This document shows, piece after piece, positions 8,403 to 16,814 of a stretch of DNA of 64,000 nt. Both the position numbers and the translations under genes were made by a program. The DNA is from Microbacterium psychrotolerans. Its GTDB lineage: Bacteria; Actinomycetota; Actinomycetes; Actinomycetales; Microbacteriaceae. Where the stretch lies: contig NZ_JAVFWO010000002.1 of assembly GCF_031085295.1 (NCBI RefSeq), positions 868,001 to 932,000 of the forward strand. Direction: 5' to 3'. The first letter of the stretch is position 1. Each line of letters begins with the position of its first letter. The notes under the pieces were generated by a model. It searched no databases. It was not told the DNA's origin and worked only from the letters and a program-made list of their open reading frames with translations.

Positions 8403-8477
8403 TCGGAAACCCCGCACGACACGCCGACCCCGGATGCCGCACACCGGCGCGTCGCCGAGAACCCTCCGATTCTGTGC
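8403..8477 (+). repeat. REP-like imperfect palindrome, copy B
   Basis: 75 bp, direct repeat of copy A at a 106-bp interval, differing at only about ten positions. Same orientation as copies A and C. Confidence 0.75.
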
Positions 8478-8524
8478 ACCCGGCCCACGCGAAGCCGCAC
8501 GCGAAACGCCGGCGCCCGCCCACG

Positions 8525-8530
8525 TAGGCT
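8525..8530 (+). promoter_or_regulatory. -10 element of the amidotransferase gene, leaderless start
   Basis: TAGGCT, six bases before the GTG at 8537, with no Shine-Dalgarno. Confidence 0.45.
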
Positions 8531-8536
8531 GGTGCG

Positions 8537-9268
8537 GTGAAGCCGTTCGTCCTCCTCGCCACCCGTGCCGAGGACGTGCCCGCCGACGAGGAGTACGCGC
8601 TGTTCCTGCGCTACACCGGGCTCACGCCCGATGAGCTCGTGCGGGTGCGGCTGGAGGCGGAGCCGATGCCGCGGTTCGATCTCGACGCGCTGTCGGGCAT
8701 CTTCGTGGGCGGTGGCCCGTTCAACGCGTCCGACCCGCTCGAGAAGAAGTCGAAGGTGCAGCGGCGCGTGGAGGCGGAGTTCGCAACGCTGCTCGACGAG
8801 GTCGTGGACCGCGACTTCCCGTTCCTCGGCGCCTGCTACGGGATCGGCACGCTCGGCGCGCACCAGAACGCGGTGATCGACCGCACCTACCCCGAGCCGA
8901 TCAGCGTCGTTCCGGTGACGATCACGGAGGCCGGGGCATCCGATCCGCTGCTCGAGGGCATGCCGACGACGTTCGATGCATTCGTCGGACACAAGGAGGC
9001 GATCTCGCAGCTGCCCGCTTCGGCGACGCTGCTGGCGTCGTCGCCCGGCTGCCCGGTGCAGATGTTCCAGGTCGGAGAGAACGTGTACGCGACGCAGTTC
9101 CACCCCGAGCTCGACGTCGAGGGCATCACCACGCGCATCCACGCGTACGCGGATTACGGGTACTTCGCCGCCGACGAGCTCGAGCTCACCCTCGCCGCGG
9201 TGCGGCGCGCGGCGGTCTCGCATCCGAGTCGGATGCTGCGCACTTTCGTCACGCGCTACGCGCGCTAG
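8537..9268 (+). CDS. Class I glutamine amidotransferase (GMP synthase-like)
   Basis: 243 residues, a free-standing GATase1 domain. The nucleophile elbow is GACYGIG with Cys100; the His and Glu of the triad are in QFHPEL near residue 195; FVGGGPFNAS is the oxyanion-side loop. Such proteins hydrolyse glutamine and pass ammonia to a partner, or hydrolyse gamma-glutamyl compounds; no synthetase partner is adjacent, so the acceptor is unknown. Length and Cys-His-Glu order fit the COG0518 stand-alone group. The GTG start sits 6 nt after a TAGGCT box. It is usually annotated simply as glutamine amidotransferase. Confidence 0.85.
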   Translation: MKPFVLLATRAEDVPADEEYALFLRYTGLTPDELVRVRLEAEPMPRFDLDALSGIFVGGGPFNASDPLEKKSKVQRRVEAEFATLLDEVVDRDFPFLGACYGIGTLGAHQNAVIDRTYPEPISVVPVTITEAGASDPLLEGMPTTFDAFVGHKEAISQLPASATLLASSPGCPVQMFQVGENVYATQFHPELDVEGITTRIHAYADYGYFAADELELTLAAVRRAAVSHPSRMLRTFVTRYAR

Positions 9269-9348
9269 CCGAGGCCCTTCGCACTGCGCCTCGGCGGTGG
9301 TACGCTCCCCGCACCGGCTGCCTCCGCCGCCCGAAACCGAGGTGCGTC

Positions 9349-9801
9349 ATGGGTTCGAAGAAGCTGCTCCTCACGGGCGCCGCGATCGCCGTCGTCGTGG
9401 CGGCCGCGATCCTGGTGCCGAGCGTCGCGACCGGCGCTCCGCTCCCCCAGCTGATCCCTGCGACGTTCGCCGCCACGTCGGATGACGGCCCCGGCGGGAA
9501 CGGCCGCGGCAACGCGTTCGGGCACGACAAGGGCGACCCCGACTTCCCTGGTGATAGCGGAAGCCGCGGGGATGGGAACAAGGGCGGCAACGGCAACGGC
9601 GGGAACGGGAACGCGTTCGGTCATGACAAGGACTCCCCTGACTTCCCGGGGAACAACGGTCGCGGCACCGGCGGCAGCGACGCCTCGGGCGATGATGGGC
9701 CCGGCGAAAACGGCCGCGGCAACGCGTTCGGGCACGACAAGGACTCCCCCGACTTCCCCGGCAACAACGGTCGCGGGCAGGACGACTCCGACGACGAGTG
9801 A
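9349..9801 (+). CDS. Small secreted Gly/Asn/Asp-rich protein with three NAFGHDK-PDFPG repeats
   Basis: 150 residues. A single N-terminal hydrophobic segment (residues 6-24) reads as a signal peptide or anchor with cleavage near ATGA-P. The remainder has almost no hydrophobic residues and carries three copies of NAFGHDKxxPDFPG at residues 55-68, 88-101 and 125-138, linked by Gly/Asn runs, ending DDSDDE. The repeated His-Asp and Asp-Phe pairs could bind metal or another polymer, but that is a guess. I do not recognise a family. The ATG follows GAGG at a normal distance. It is preceded by the amidotransferase gene and converges on nnrE. Confidence 0.75.
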   Translation: MGSKKLLLTGAAIAVVVAAAILVPSVATGAPLPQLIPATFAATSDDGPGGNGRGNAFGHDKGDPDFPGDSGSRGDGNKGGNGNGGNGNAFGHDKDSPDFPGNNGRGTGGSDASGDDGPGENGRGNAFGHDKDSPDFPGNNGRGQDDSDDE

Positions 9802-9837
9802 GGCACTGACGGGTCCCCGGGCGCCGCGCGGGGTTGG

Positions 9838-10605
9838 TCAGTCGCCCTGCGCTGCGACCACGCGCGAGACGGTTGCCTCGCCCGCGGGTTCAACCGACTC
9901 CAGCGCCGCGCCGAGTCCGATGTCGACGAGCACGAGCTCGCCGGTGAGCTCAGGGCCGCGCCCGGCGACGAGTCCCTGCTTGACGGCGCCGAATGTGACG
10001 GTGACGGATGCCGGGAGCACGGCGTCATCCGCGACGCCGGTGTCGGGGTGCAGGCCGCTCGGGATGTCGACGGCCACGATCCGCGGCCTGCTGCCGTCGC
10101 TCGAGATGGCCGAGAGGAGCGCAGGGACCGCCTCTCTCGCGGTGCCACGCAGCGCCGGGTCGCGCGAAGCGCCGATGCCGAGGATGCCATCGATGATGAG
10201 ACCGTAGCGGTGGGCCGTGTCGCCGACCTCAGCGAGGTCGACCCTCCTCACTCCGGCGCCGACGGCTGTGACAAGGGCCCCCTCGTGGAAGCGGTCGGCG
10301 ACGAGCAGCGCGTCGACATCGGCGCCAGCGGCGACCTGTGCGGCGGCGTACAGCGCGTCGCCTCCGTTGTCGCCGCTTCCCGCGAGCACGAGCACGCGCG
10401 GGCGGGGCGTGTCGAGATGATCGAGCGTCATGGGTTCCAGCGCGCCGGTGACGGTCGTGGCGGTCTGCGACGATGTCAGCTCCGCGCGGACGATGTCGGC
10501 CAGAGCCGCCGCGGCGCGGCGCATGAGAGGCGCGCCGGCGTCGAGGAGGGGGCGCTCGGCTGCGCGGACCTGCTCGGCCGTGTACGTCGACACGCGGTGG
10601 CTCAC
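9838..10605 (-). CDS. nnrE: NAD(P)H-hydrate epimerase (YjeF N-terminal domain)
   Basis: 255 residues, the epimerase half only; the ADP-dependent dehydratase domain that is often fused is absent. It interconverts R- and S-NAD(P)HX, damaged forms of NADH/NADPH, for repair. Visible: TAEQVRAAERPLL at the N-terminus, the dinucleotide loop VLAGSGDNGGDALYAA, IIDGILGIGASRDPALRG and VAVDIPSGLHPDTG, all family signatures. The GTG at 10605 overlaps the stop of the YihY gene as GTGA; the longer open frame upstream is a shadow of that gene. Co-transcribed with it. Confidence 0.88.
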   Translation of the reverse strand: MSHRVSTYTAEQVRAAERPLLDAGAPLMRRAAAALADIVRAELTSSQTATTVTGALEPMTLDHLDTPRPRVLVLAGSGDNGGDALYAAAQVAAGADVDALLVADRFHEGALVTAVGAGVRRVDLAEVGDTAHRYGLIIDGILGIGASRDPALRGTAREAVPALLSAISSDGSRPRIVAVDIPSGLHPDTGVADDAVLPASVTVTFGAVKQGLVAGRGPELTGELVLVDIGLGAALESVEPAGEATVSRVVAAQGD

Positions 10606-11711
10606 GACTGCTCTTTCCCGGCCCCGACCTGTTCCTGTTCCGCCGGCGCGGCTGCCGTCTCGTCGGCCTGCTTCTTCTCGTCCGCCTGCTTCTTCTCGTC
10701 CAACTGCTTCTTCTGCGCGGCGAGGCGCTCGCGGTCGGCGTCGGCGCGCGCGTGCGCGAGCTCCTCGGTGGCGACGCGCACGGCATCCTCCGCCTGCCGC
10801 ACCCGTCGCAGCGCGAACGTCGGCGAGCCGAACCGCTCGCGGACTCGGTCGACGTGCTCGCGCTCGCTGACGATGATCCAGGTCGAGGCGAGCAGGATCA
10901 CCTGGGCGGACAGGTTCAGCCACAGCAGCAGCGCGATGAGGCTGGCGAAGGTGGTGAGGAGAGGGTTGGAGCCGGCGCCTGCGACGAAGAGTCCCGACAG
11001 CTGCTGGAGGACCGTGAGCCCGACCGCGCCGAGGAAGGCCCCCGACCACAGCGCGCGTTGACGCGCGCGCACACCGCTCAAGCTGACGAACGCGAGGGCG
11101 ACGACGGCCATGTCGAGCAGGAACACGACGCCGATCGAGACACTGCGCGTGGCGATCGTCGCAAAGTCGTCTTGGGCGATCCCCGCCCAGTCGAGCACGG
11201 CGCCGATGAACGAGGTGCCGACGAACGTCGCGCCAGCGGAGAGGACGAAGCCGCCGCCGATGGCGATGGCGAGCAGCAGGTTGCGCAGCAGCACCCAGAC
11301 GAAGAAGACGTCGTCGTGCACCCGGTCGGCCAGGGTGCGTATGGCCACGCGCAGCGATCCGATCGCGCCGATCGCCGCTCCGACGAGCGCGACGAGCGCG
11401 ATGATCCCTGCCACGGTCAGTCCCGCAGGCGCCTGGATGTCGGAGACGTCGACGAGCCCGTCCTCGCCGACGAGCCCCGGGATCGCGGCATCCACCGCGT
11501 CCACCAGCGATTTCCACGCCGCGGGGTTGTCGCTCAGCCAGATGGCCGCGAACGAGAATCCCAGCAGCACGCCCGCGAACACGGAGAAGAGGGAACGGTA
11601 GGTGATGCTGTCCGAGAGCATCGGGCCGCGCCGCTCGGCGTAGTGCAGCCACACCCGCACGAGCCGCAGCGACAGCGCCCAGGCCGTCAGCTTCGCGATC
11701 AGGTCCGCCAT
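10602..11711 (-). CDS. YihY/BrkB-family inner membrane protein
   Basis: 369 residues. Six hydrophobic segments spread over residues ~30-290 with family motifs SDSITYRSLFSVFAG near the N-terminus and LWLNLSAQVILLAS near the end of the membrane domain. The C-terminal ~60 residues are a charged, likely coiled-coil cytoplasmic tail with KKQxDEKKQADEKKQADE repeats. The family was once called ribonuclease BN by mistake; its transport or membrane role is unresolved. The ATG has TAGGGT six bases upstream, so it is probably leaderless. Followed by nnrE with a 4-base overlap. Confidence 0.82.
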   Translation of the reverse strand: MADLIAKLTAWALSLRLVRVWLHYAERRGPMLSDSITYRSLFSVFAGVLLGFSFAAIWLSDNPAAWKSLVDAVDAAIPGLVGEDGLVDVSDIQAPAGLTVAGIIALVALVGAAIGAIGSLRVAIRTLADRVHDDVFFVWVLLRNLLLAIAIGGGFVLSAGATFVGTSFIGAVLDWAGIAQDDFATIATRSVSIGVVFLLDMAVVALAFVSLSGVRARQRALWSGAFLGAVGLTVLQQLSGLFVAGAGSNPLLTTFASLIALLLWLNLSAQVILLASTWIIVSEREHVDRVRERFGSPTFALRRVRQAEDAVRVATEELAHARADADRERLAAQKKQLDEKKQADEKKQADETAAAPAEQEQVGAGKEQS

Positions 11712-11717
11712 GGCGTC

Positions 11718-11723
11718 ACCCTA
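11718..11723 (-). promoter_or_regulatory. -10 element of the yihY-nnrE unit, leaderless start
   Basis: TAGGGT on the minus strand, six bases before the ATG at 11711. Confidence 0.45.
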
Positions 11724-11798
11724 TCGAGTGCGTGCAGGTCCCCTGCCCAGGCTTGACGCGCGGCACATAGTATGTCCCATGGGGATAGGGGAATCACC

Positions 11799-13472
11799 AT
11801 GAGAGGTCTCGCTCAGACGCTCGTGCTCACCGGAGCCGTACGAGCCGCCGACATGTCAGCCGCGATCGCGCAAGCCGGTGGCGCCGACGGGCCGGAGCTG
11901 CAGCGCTTGCTGGTGAGCTCGAAGCTCGTGACCGAGGGGCAGGTCGCCGAGGCGATCGCCCTGCATACAGGCCACCGCTACGTCGACCTCGCGAGCATGC
12001 CGCTCGACCCGAACGTGGTCGCCCTCGTCCCGGGCAACCTCTGCCGCAAGTATGGCCTCATCCCGGTCGACCTCCGCGGCGAACGCCTCACCGTGGGCGT
12101 GCTCGACCCGACCGACATCGTCGCGCTCGACGACGTCGCGAGCATCACCGACCTTTTCGTCGAGCCCGTCGTCGTCGCCGAGGACGCGCTGACACAGATG
12201 TTCGAGCGGTTCCTGCGTTCCGACGAAGAGCTCAGCGAGCTGTCGATGTCGATGGAGGAATCGAGCGAGGCGAACCAGACCGCGTTCACCGAGAACCTCG
12301 AGGAGCAGGACAACGACGCGCCGATCGTCCGTTTCGTGAACCTGCTCATCGCGCAGGCCATCAACGACCGTGCCAGCGACATCCACGTCGAGCCCGGCGA
12401 GAAGCAGCTGACGGTGCGGTTCCGCATCGACGGGGTGCTGCACGAGATGCAGAAGGCCGACCGCGCCATCCAGGACGGCATCATCTCGCGCCTGAAGATC
12501 ATGTCGTCGATCGACATCGCTGAGAAGCGCAAGCCGCAGGACGGCCGTCTGTCGGTCACGCACGAGAACCGCACCGTCGACCTCCGCGTGGCGACGCTCC
12601 CTACCGTGTGGGGCGAGAAGATCGTGATGCGCATCCTCGACAACACCGGCCAGGTCATGACGATGCGCGACCTGCTGTTCTCGAGCACCAACGAGAAGCG
12701 GTTCCGCGAGGCGATCACAAAGCCCCACGGCATGATCCTCGCGACCGGCCCGACGGGTTCGGGCAAGTCGACGAGCCTCTACACGGCGCTGCGTTCGATC
12801 GCGAACCCGAAGATCAACGTCATCACCGTCGAAGACCCGGTCGAGTATCGCATCGGCGGCATCAACCAGGTGCAGGTGAACAACCGCGCCGGCCTCACCT
12901 TCGCTACGGCACTGCGGTCGATCCTCCGCTCCGATCCCGACGTCGTGCTCGTCGGTGAGATCCGCGACTTCGAGACCGCGAACATCTCCATCGAGGCCGC
13001 CCTCACCGGTCACCTCGTGCTGTCGACGCTGCATACGAACGACGCGCCGTCCGCGCTGACGCGCCTGACCGAAATCGGCTGCGAGCCGTTCCTCGTCGCC
13101 ACGGCACTGTCGGCAGTGATCGCGCAGCGCCTCTCACGCCGCCTGTGTATGCGGTGCCGCGAGCCGCTCGTCGAGACCAGCGACGTGCTGACCTCCCTCG
13201 GCTTCCCGCACGACCCGGCCGATCCGCCGCAGCTGTACAGGGCAGCCGGGTGTCAGGCCTGCTCGAACACCGGATATCGCGGTCGCGTCGCGCTCCACGA
13301 GATCATGACGCTGAGCGACGAGATCGAGACGCTCGTGGTGACGCGGGCGACCGGCAGTGAGATCCGCCAGGTCGCCCTGGAGCAGGGCATGATCTCGCTG
13401 CGCGAGGACGGCTGGTCGAAGGTCGCTCAAGGGTTGACGACGATCGAAGAGGTGCTTCGGGTCACTGTGTGA
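11799..13472 (+). CDS. pilB: Type IV pilus extension ATPase PilB (GspE family)
   Basis: 557 residues. An N-terminal MshEN-like domain (~1-150) precedes the hexameric motor domain. Walker A GPTGSGKST lies at about residues 317-325, Asp-box region and the Walker B block LRSDPDVVLVGEIRD follow, then the His box STLHTNDAPSALTR and a zinc site made by two pairs CMRC and CQAC. It powers pilin polymerisation from the cytoplasmic face with PilC. I chose ATG 11799, which follows AGGGGAAT at 5 nt, over the ATG at 11772. It is the only pilus gene on the plus strand and converges on pilC. Confidence 0.92.
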   Translation: MRGLAQTLVLTGAVRAADMSAAIAQAGGADGPELQRLLVSSKLVTEGQVAEAIALHTGHRYVDLASMPLDPNVVALVPGNLCRKYGLIPVDLRGERLTVGVLDPTDIVALDDVASITDLFVEPVVVAEDALTQMFERFLRSDEELSELSMSMEESSEANQTAFTENLEEQDNDAPIVRFVNLLIAQAINDRASDIHVEPGEKQLTVRFRIDGVLHEMQKADRAIQDGIISRLKIMSSIDIAEKRKPQDGRLSVTHENRTVDLRVATLPTVWGEKIVMRILDNTGQVMTMRDLLFSSTNEKRFREAITKPHGMILATGPTGSGKSTSLYTALRSIANPKINVITVEDPVEYRIGGINQVQVNNRAGLTFATALRSILRSDPDVVLVGEIRDFETANISIEAALTGHLVLSTLHTNDAPSALTRLTEIGCEPFLVATALSAVIAQRLSRRLCMRCREPLVETSDVLTSLGFPHDPADPPQLYRAAGCQACSNTGYRGRVALHEIMTLSDEIETLVVTRATGSEIRQVALEQGMISLREDGWSKVAQGLTTIEEVLRVTV

Positions 13473-13490
13473 GGCGCCTGTCGCGATCCC

Positions 13491-13552
13491 GGTCGCTGAG
13501 CCTGTCGAAGCGCGCCACTGCCCCAGCACCCGGTCGCTAAACGAGCGAGACC
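13491..13552. repeat. Extragenic repeat of the TGAGCCTGTCGAAG type between pilB and pilC
   Basis: Contains GCTGAGCCTGTCGAAGC followed 20 bases on by GGTCGCTAAACGAGCGAGACC-like sequence with partly paired ends (GGTCGCT / AGCGAGACC). The first block resembles a short sequence I recall as dispersed in Microbacteriaceae intergenic regions. It sits exactly in the gap between two converging genes. Confidence 0.45.
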
Positions 13553-13562
13553 CAGCCTCCTC

Positions 13563-14798
13563 CTACTGCTTGGCGAGCTCCCCGTACAGCGTGAAGATCG
13601 GCAGGTAGAGCGAGACAACCATGCCGCCGATCACGATGCCGAGACCGACGATGAGGATCGGCTCGATCGTCGACGAGAGCTGGGCTGTCGCCGTCTCGAC
13701 CTCGTCTTCGTAGAAGTCCGCGATCGACGAGAGCATGTCGACGAGCGTGCCCGACTCCTCGCCGACCGACACCATCTGCGGCACCATGGTCGGGAAGACC
13801 TCGGCCTTGGCGAGCGGCCCCGCGAATGAGCGGCCCTGGCGGATCGACTCCTGCACGTCGCGCACGGCCTCCTCGATCTTCCAGTTGTTCGACGCCTGGC
13901 CGACGATCGAGAGCGCCTGGATGATGGGCACACCCGCGTTGAGCATCATGGAGAGGTTGCGTGCGAACCGCGCGACCGCGATCTTCGTGGTCAGCTTGCC
14001 GAAGACGGGCATCTTCAGCTTGATGGGATCGAAGACCTTCCGGTACTGCAAGGTGTGGCGGTTCGCGCGCCACCATATGACCGCGACGGTCACGAGGATC
14101 ACAATGGCGGGGATGATCCACCACATGTTGTTCGAGATTGACACGAGGATCTGCGTCGGCAGCGGCAGCGAGCTGCCGAGTCCCTTGAACATGCCCTCGA
14201 AGATCGGCACAACGAAAGTCACCATCACGAGCACACCGATGATCGCGATGACGAGAACGATCGCGGGGTAGGTGACGGCCGCGCGGATCTTGTTCTGCAA
14301 CTCGGCCTCGCGCTGATAGTTGTCGGCGATCGAGCTGAGCGCGCTGCCGAGGAAGCCGCCGGCCTCACCCACCTTCACGATGCTGAGCATCAGCGGCGGG
14401 AAGGTCTGGGGGTGCCGCGCGAGCGCCGCCGAGAACGACGAGCCCGACTCGACGTCTGCTTGAACCTGCACGAGCGCGGGCTGCAGGCGCTTGTCGTCTG
14501 TCTGCTCGATGAGGATCGCGAGCGTCCGCATGAGCGGAAGACCGGCGTTGATCAGGCCGGCCATCTGCCGCGAAAACACTGCGAGCGTGCGCGCAGAGAC
14601 GGTCTTGGTGCCTCCCGGCAGCTTGATGTCGCGGTTCAGGCCGGTGTTCGACTTCAGAGTGACCTCGAGAGGCGTGAGGCCCTGAGCCTTGAGCTTTCCC
14701 GTGACGGCAGACTCGCTCGCCGCTTCGATCGTCCCTTTCACGACCGATCCGCCGCGCGGGTCCACGGCTCGATAGACGAACTCCTGTACGACAGCCAT
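13563..14798 (-). CDS. pilC: Type IV pilus inner membrane platform protein PilC (GspF family)
   Basis: 411 residues. Two repeated T2SSF domains: the first around residues 65-190 (FSRQMAGLINAGLPL, VGEAGGFLGSALSSIA), the second around 270-400 (FARNLSMMLNAGVPI, VGEESGTLVDMLSSIADFYEDEVE), each followed by long membrane helices (VLVIAIIGVLVMVTFVVPIFE and the C-terminal segment). It couples PilB/PilT rotation to pilin insertion. The ATG at 14798 gives MAVVQEFVYRAVD, the normal N-terminus; the codon at 14852 lies in pilT. It is the last gene of the operon and follows pilT by one base. Confidence 0.92.
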   Translation of the reverse strand: MAVVQEFVYRAVDPRGGSVVKGTIEAASESAVTGKLKAQGLTPLEVTLKSNTGLNRDIKLPGGTKTVSARTLAVFSRQMAGLINAGLPLMRTLAILIEQTDDKRLQPALVQVQADVESGSSFSAALARHPQTFPPLMLSIVKVGEAGGFLGSALSSIADNYQREAELQNKIRAAVTYPAIVLVIAIIGVLVMVTFVVPIFEGMFKGLGSSLPLPTQILVSISNNMWWIIPAIVILVTVAVIWWRANRHTLQYRKVFDPIKLKMPVFGKLTTKIAVARFARNLSMMLNAGVPIIQALSIVGQASNNWKIEEAVRDVQESIRQGRSFAGPLAKAEVFPTMVPQMVSVGEESGTLVDMLSSIADFYEDEVETATAQLSSTIEPILIVGLGIVIGGMVVSLYLPIFTLYGELAKQ

Positions 14799-14799
14799 G

Positions 14800-16128
14800 T
14801 CAGGCCCCCTTCTCGGGCGCGGGCAGGCCGAGCTCGGCCCACGATTCGGCATCGTTCAGATACGTGTCGTCGTCGACACCGGACCAGTCGACGTCGCGCG
14901 CGGTCGGGTCCACGCGCCCGCCCACGGTCGGCGTGCCGAAGCGCGAGCCCATGCCTACGCCGGTTCCCGCTGCGGCATTGGCAGGGACGGATGCCGCGGC
15001 ATCCGCCTGCCGCCATTCGCCGGCGTGGTGCGCCCACTCCTCGGCGTCGAGGTCGCGCGGCTTGATGTAGACGCCGTCGAGGCTCTTCGGGTCGACCGCG
15101 AAGTCCATCGCGACGTTGCGCGCGATGGTGCCGTCGGCGACGAGGCGGCGCAGATCCTGGTCGAGCGTGTGCATGCCGACCTCCGACCCGGCTTGCATGG
15201 CCGAGTAGATCTGTGCGACCTGACCCTCGCGGATCATGTTCGCGACCGCGGGGGTGTTGATGAGCACCTCGGTCGCGATGGTGCGCCCGTTCACCTGCGC
15301 GAGCGGCAGCAGCGTCTGGCTGATGATGCCCTGCAGCGTGTCGCCCAGCTGCGTCCGGATCTGGTGCTGCTGGTCGGCGGGGAATACGTCGATGATGCGG
15401 TTAATGCTCTTCGCCGCGCCCTGCGTATGCAGCGTCGACAGCACGAGGTGTCCGGTCTCGGCAGCCGACAGCGCCGTCGAGATGGACTCTGGGTCGCGCA
15501 GCTCGCCGATGAGGATCACGTCGGGGTCCTGTCGCAGCACCCGGCGCAGCGCTTCGGCGAACGAGTTGGTGTCGCGGCCGACCTCGCGCTGGTGGATGAG
15601 CGCGCGCTTGGACTGGTGATGGAACTCGATCGGGTCCTCGATCGTGATGATGTGCGCGGCCACCAGCTGGTTGACGATGTCGACCATCGCCGTGAGGGTG
15701 GTCGACTTGCCCGACCCGGTCGGCCCCGTCAGCAGCACGAGCCCGCGCGGCCGCAGCGCGAGGTCGCGCGCGATCGGCGGAGCGCCGAGCTCTTCGAGCG
15801 TGTACACGCGGTCGGGGATGTACCGCAGCGCGATCGCGATCGACCCGAGCTGGCGGTACACGTTCGTGCGGAAGCGACCGATGCCCGCCGTCGCGTGGGC
15901 GAGGTCGACCTCGCCCTGCTCGAGGAACTCCCGCTTCTGCCCCTCGCTCATCATGCCGAACGCGGTGCGCTCGACCCACTCGTCCGATAGCACCTCGGGG
16001 TACCCGGGCACCGGCACGAGATCGCCGTCGACGCGGAGCAGCGGCGATGCGCCGGCGGTGATGTGCACGTCCGATGCGCGGTAGCGCGCGCCCCGCGCCA
16101 GGAGCGTCTCGAAGTCCAGTTCGTCCAT
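14800..16128 (-). CDS. pilT: Type IV pilus retraction ATPase PilT
   Basis: 442 residues. Core motifs: ASDVHITAGASPLLRVDG near the N-terminus, Walker A GPTGSGKSTTLTAM, IITIEDPIEFHHQSK, the PilT signature REVGRDTNSFAEALRR, Walker B DPDVILIGELRDPES and the His box. It drives pilus disassembly and hence twitching or DNA uptake. About 90 extra C-terminal residues after the ATPase are low-complexity and proline/alanine-rich. Two starts are possible: GTG at 16137 in a GTGA overlap with the previous stop, or ATG at 16128, which has GGAAGG nine bases upstream; I prefer the ATG. A retraction motor implies dynamic pili rather than a secretion pseudopilus. Confidence 0.9.
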   Translation of the reverse strand: MDELDFETLLARGARYRASDVHITAGASPLLRVDGDLVPVPGYPEVLSDEWVERTAFGMMSEGQKREFLEQGEVDLAHATAGIGRFRTNVYRQLGSIAIALRYIPDRVYTLEELGAPPIARDLALRPRGLVLLTGPTGSGKSTTLTAMVDIVNQLVAAHIITIEDPIEFHHQSKRALIHQREVGRDTNSFAEALRRVLRQDPDVILIGELRDPESISTALSAAETGHLVLSTLHTQGAAKSINRIIDVFPADQQHQIRTQLGDTLQGIISQTLLPLAQVNGRTIATEVLINTPAVANMIREGQVAQIYSAMQAGSEVGMHTLDQDLRRLVADGTIARNVAMDFAVDPKSLDGVYIKPRDLDAEEWAHHAGEWRQADAAASVPANAAAGTGVGMGSRFGTPTVGGRVDPTARDVDWSGVDDDTYLNDAESWAELGLPAPEKGA

Positions 16129-16133
16129 CGCCG

Positions 16134-16814
16134 TCACCCTTCCGCGTCCATGAAGGTCAGCGCGGTGATCTGCATGTCGAACGTGCCTTCACTGCCCTGA
16201 CTCGTCGTCGCCGTCACGCTGTTGAGCAAGCGCGGCCCGGCCCGCAGCGCGTCGAGGAACGCGGTGGCCTGCGCCATGTCGGTCGCGCTGGCGGTGATCA
16301 CGAAGTCGACCTGCTGGCGGCCTGCGGCGTCGGCGATTCCTGCACCGGCCGCGGCTTCCGTCGTGGTTCCCGTGATGGTGTCGGTTGCACCCTCCGTCGC
16401 CGCCGGCGTCGGCTCGGGAGTCGGCGCGGGAGCGACCGCCGCGGTGTCTCCGTCGATGACGCCGATGCGGGTCGTGAACAGCACCTGTTCTCCGGCGGTG
16501 ACGGAGGTGAGGGAGACTCCGGAGGCCTCCGCCGCCCGTCCGACAACCTCGAAGACGTCGTCGAGCTGCGCGGTGGCGGGAATCTGCGAACGAAGCTCAG
16601 CGACCTCGGCATTGATCCGCTCGAGGTTCTCCTCTTCCTCGGTGAGGTGGTCGACCTGGGCCTGGTAGATCGCATTGGTGTTCGTGACGGTAGCTGTCTG
16701 CCCGTCGACGCCGACCGCCTGGAAGTACAGCGGCATGGCGACGAGGAACACGCCGAGGGCGATGACACCGAGCGAGACGATCAGTCCGATGGCTGTGACG
16801 AGCTGCTTGGGCAT
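16134..16814 (-). CDS. pilO: PilO-like pilus assembly protein
   Basis: 226 residues. One membrane helix at about residues 5-30 after a three-residue cytoplasmic start, a coiled coil (HLTEEEENLERINAEVAELRSQ), then an alpha/beta domain interrupted by a Pro/Thr/Ala linker (PAPTPEPTPAATEG). Topology and position between pilN and pilT identify it as PilO, which pairs with PilN under the membrane platform. Sequence conservation is low in this family, so the call relies on context. GTG 16817 and ATG 16814 are both possible; AGGGGG sits six bases before the ATG. Stop overlaps pilT. Confidence 0.75.
   Translation of the reverse strand: MPKQLVTAIGLIVSLGVIALGVFLVAMPLYFQAVGVDGQTATVTNTNAIYQAQVDHLTEEEENLERINAEVAELRSQIPATAQLDDVFEVVGRAAEASGVSLTSVTAGEQVLFTTRIGVIDGDTAAVAPAPTPEPTPAATEGATDTITGTTTEAAAGAGIADAAGRQQVDFVITASATDMAQATAFLDALRAGPRLLNSVTATTSQGSEGTFDMQITALTFMDAEG

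Larger units (their letters stand above)
8187..8536. other. 350-bp non-coding stretch upstream of the DUF559 gene
   Basis: Contains two near-identical REP-like repeats (A and B) and a fragment resembling their outer end at about 8233-8250 (GGAATCTGTGCAC). The last bases hold the -10 box of the amidotransferase gene. No reading frame here is convincing. Confidence 0.6.

Noticed and set aside
8297-8477. Repeats A and B considered as CRISPR or as IS terminal inverted repeats
   Set aside because: Only two upstream copies of ~75 bp in direct orientation, internal hairpins instead of unique spacers, and no target-site duplication or transposase.
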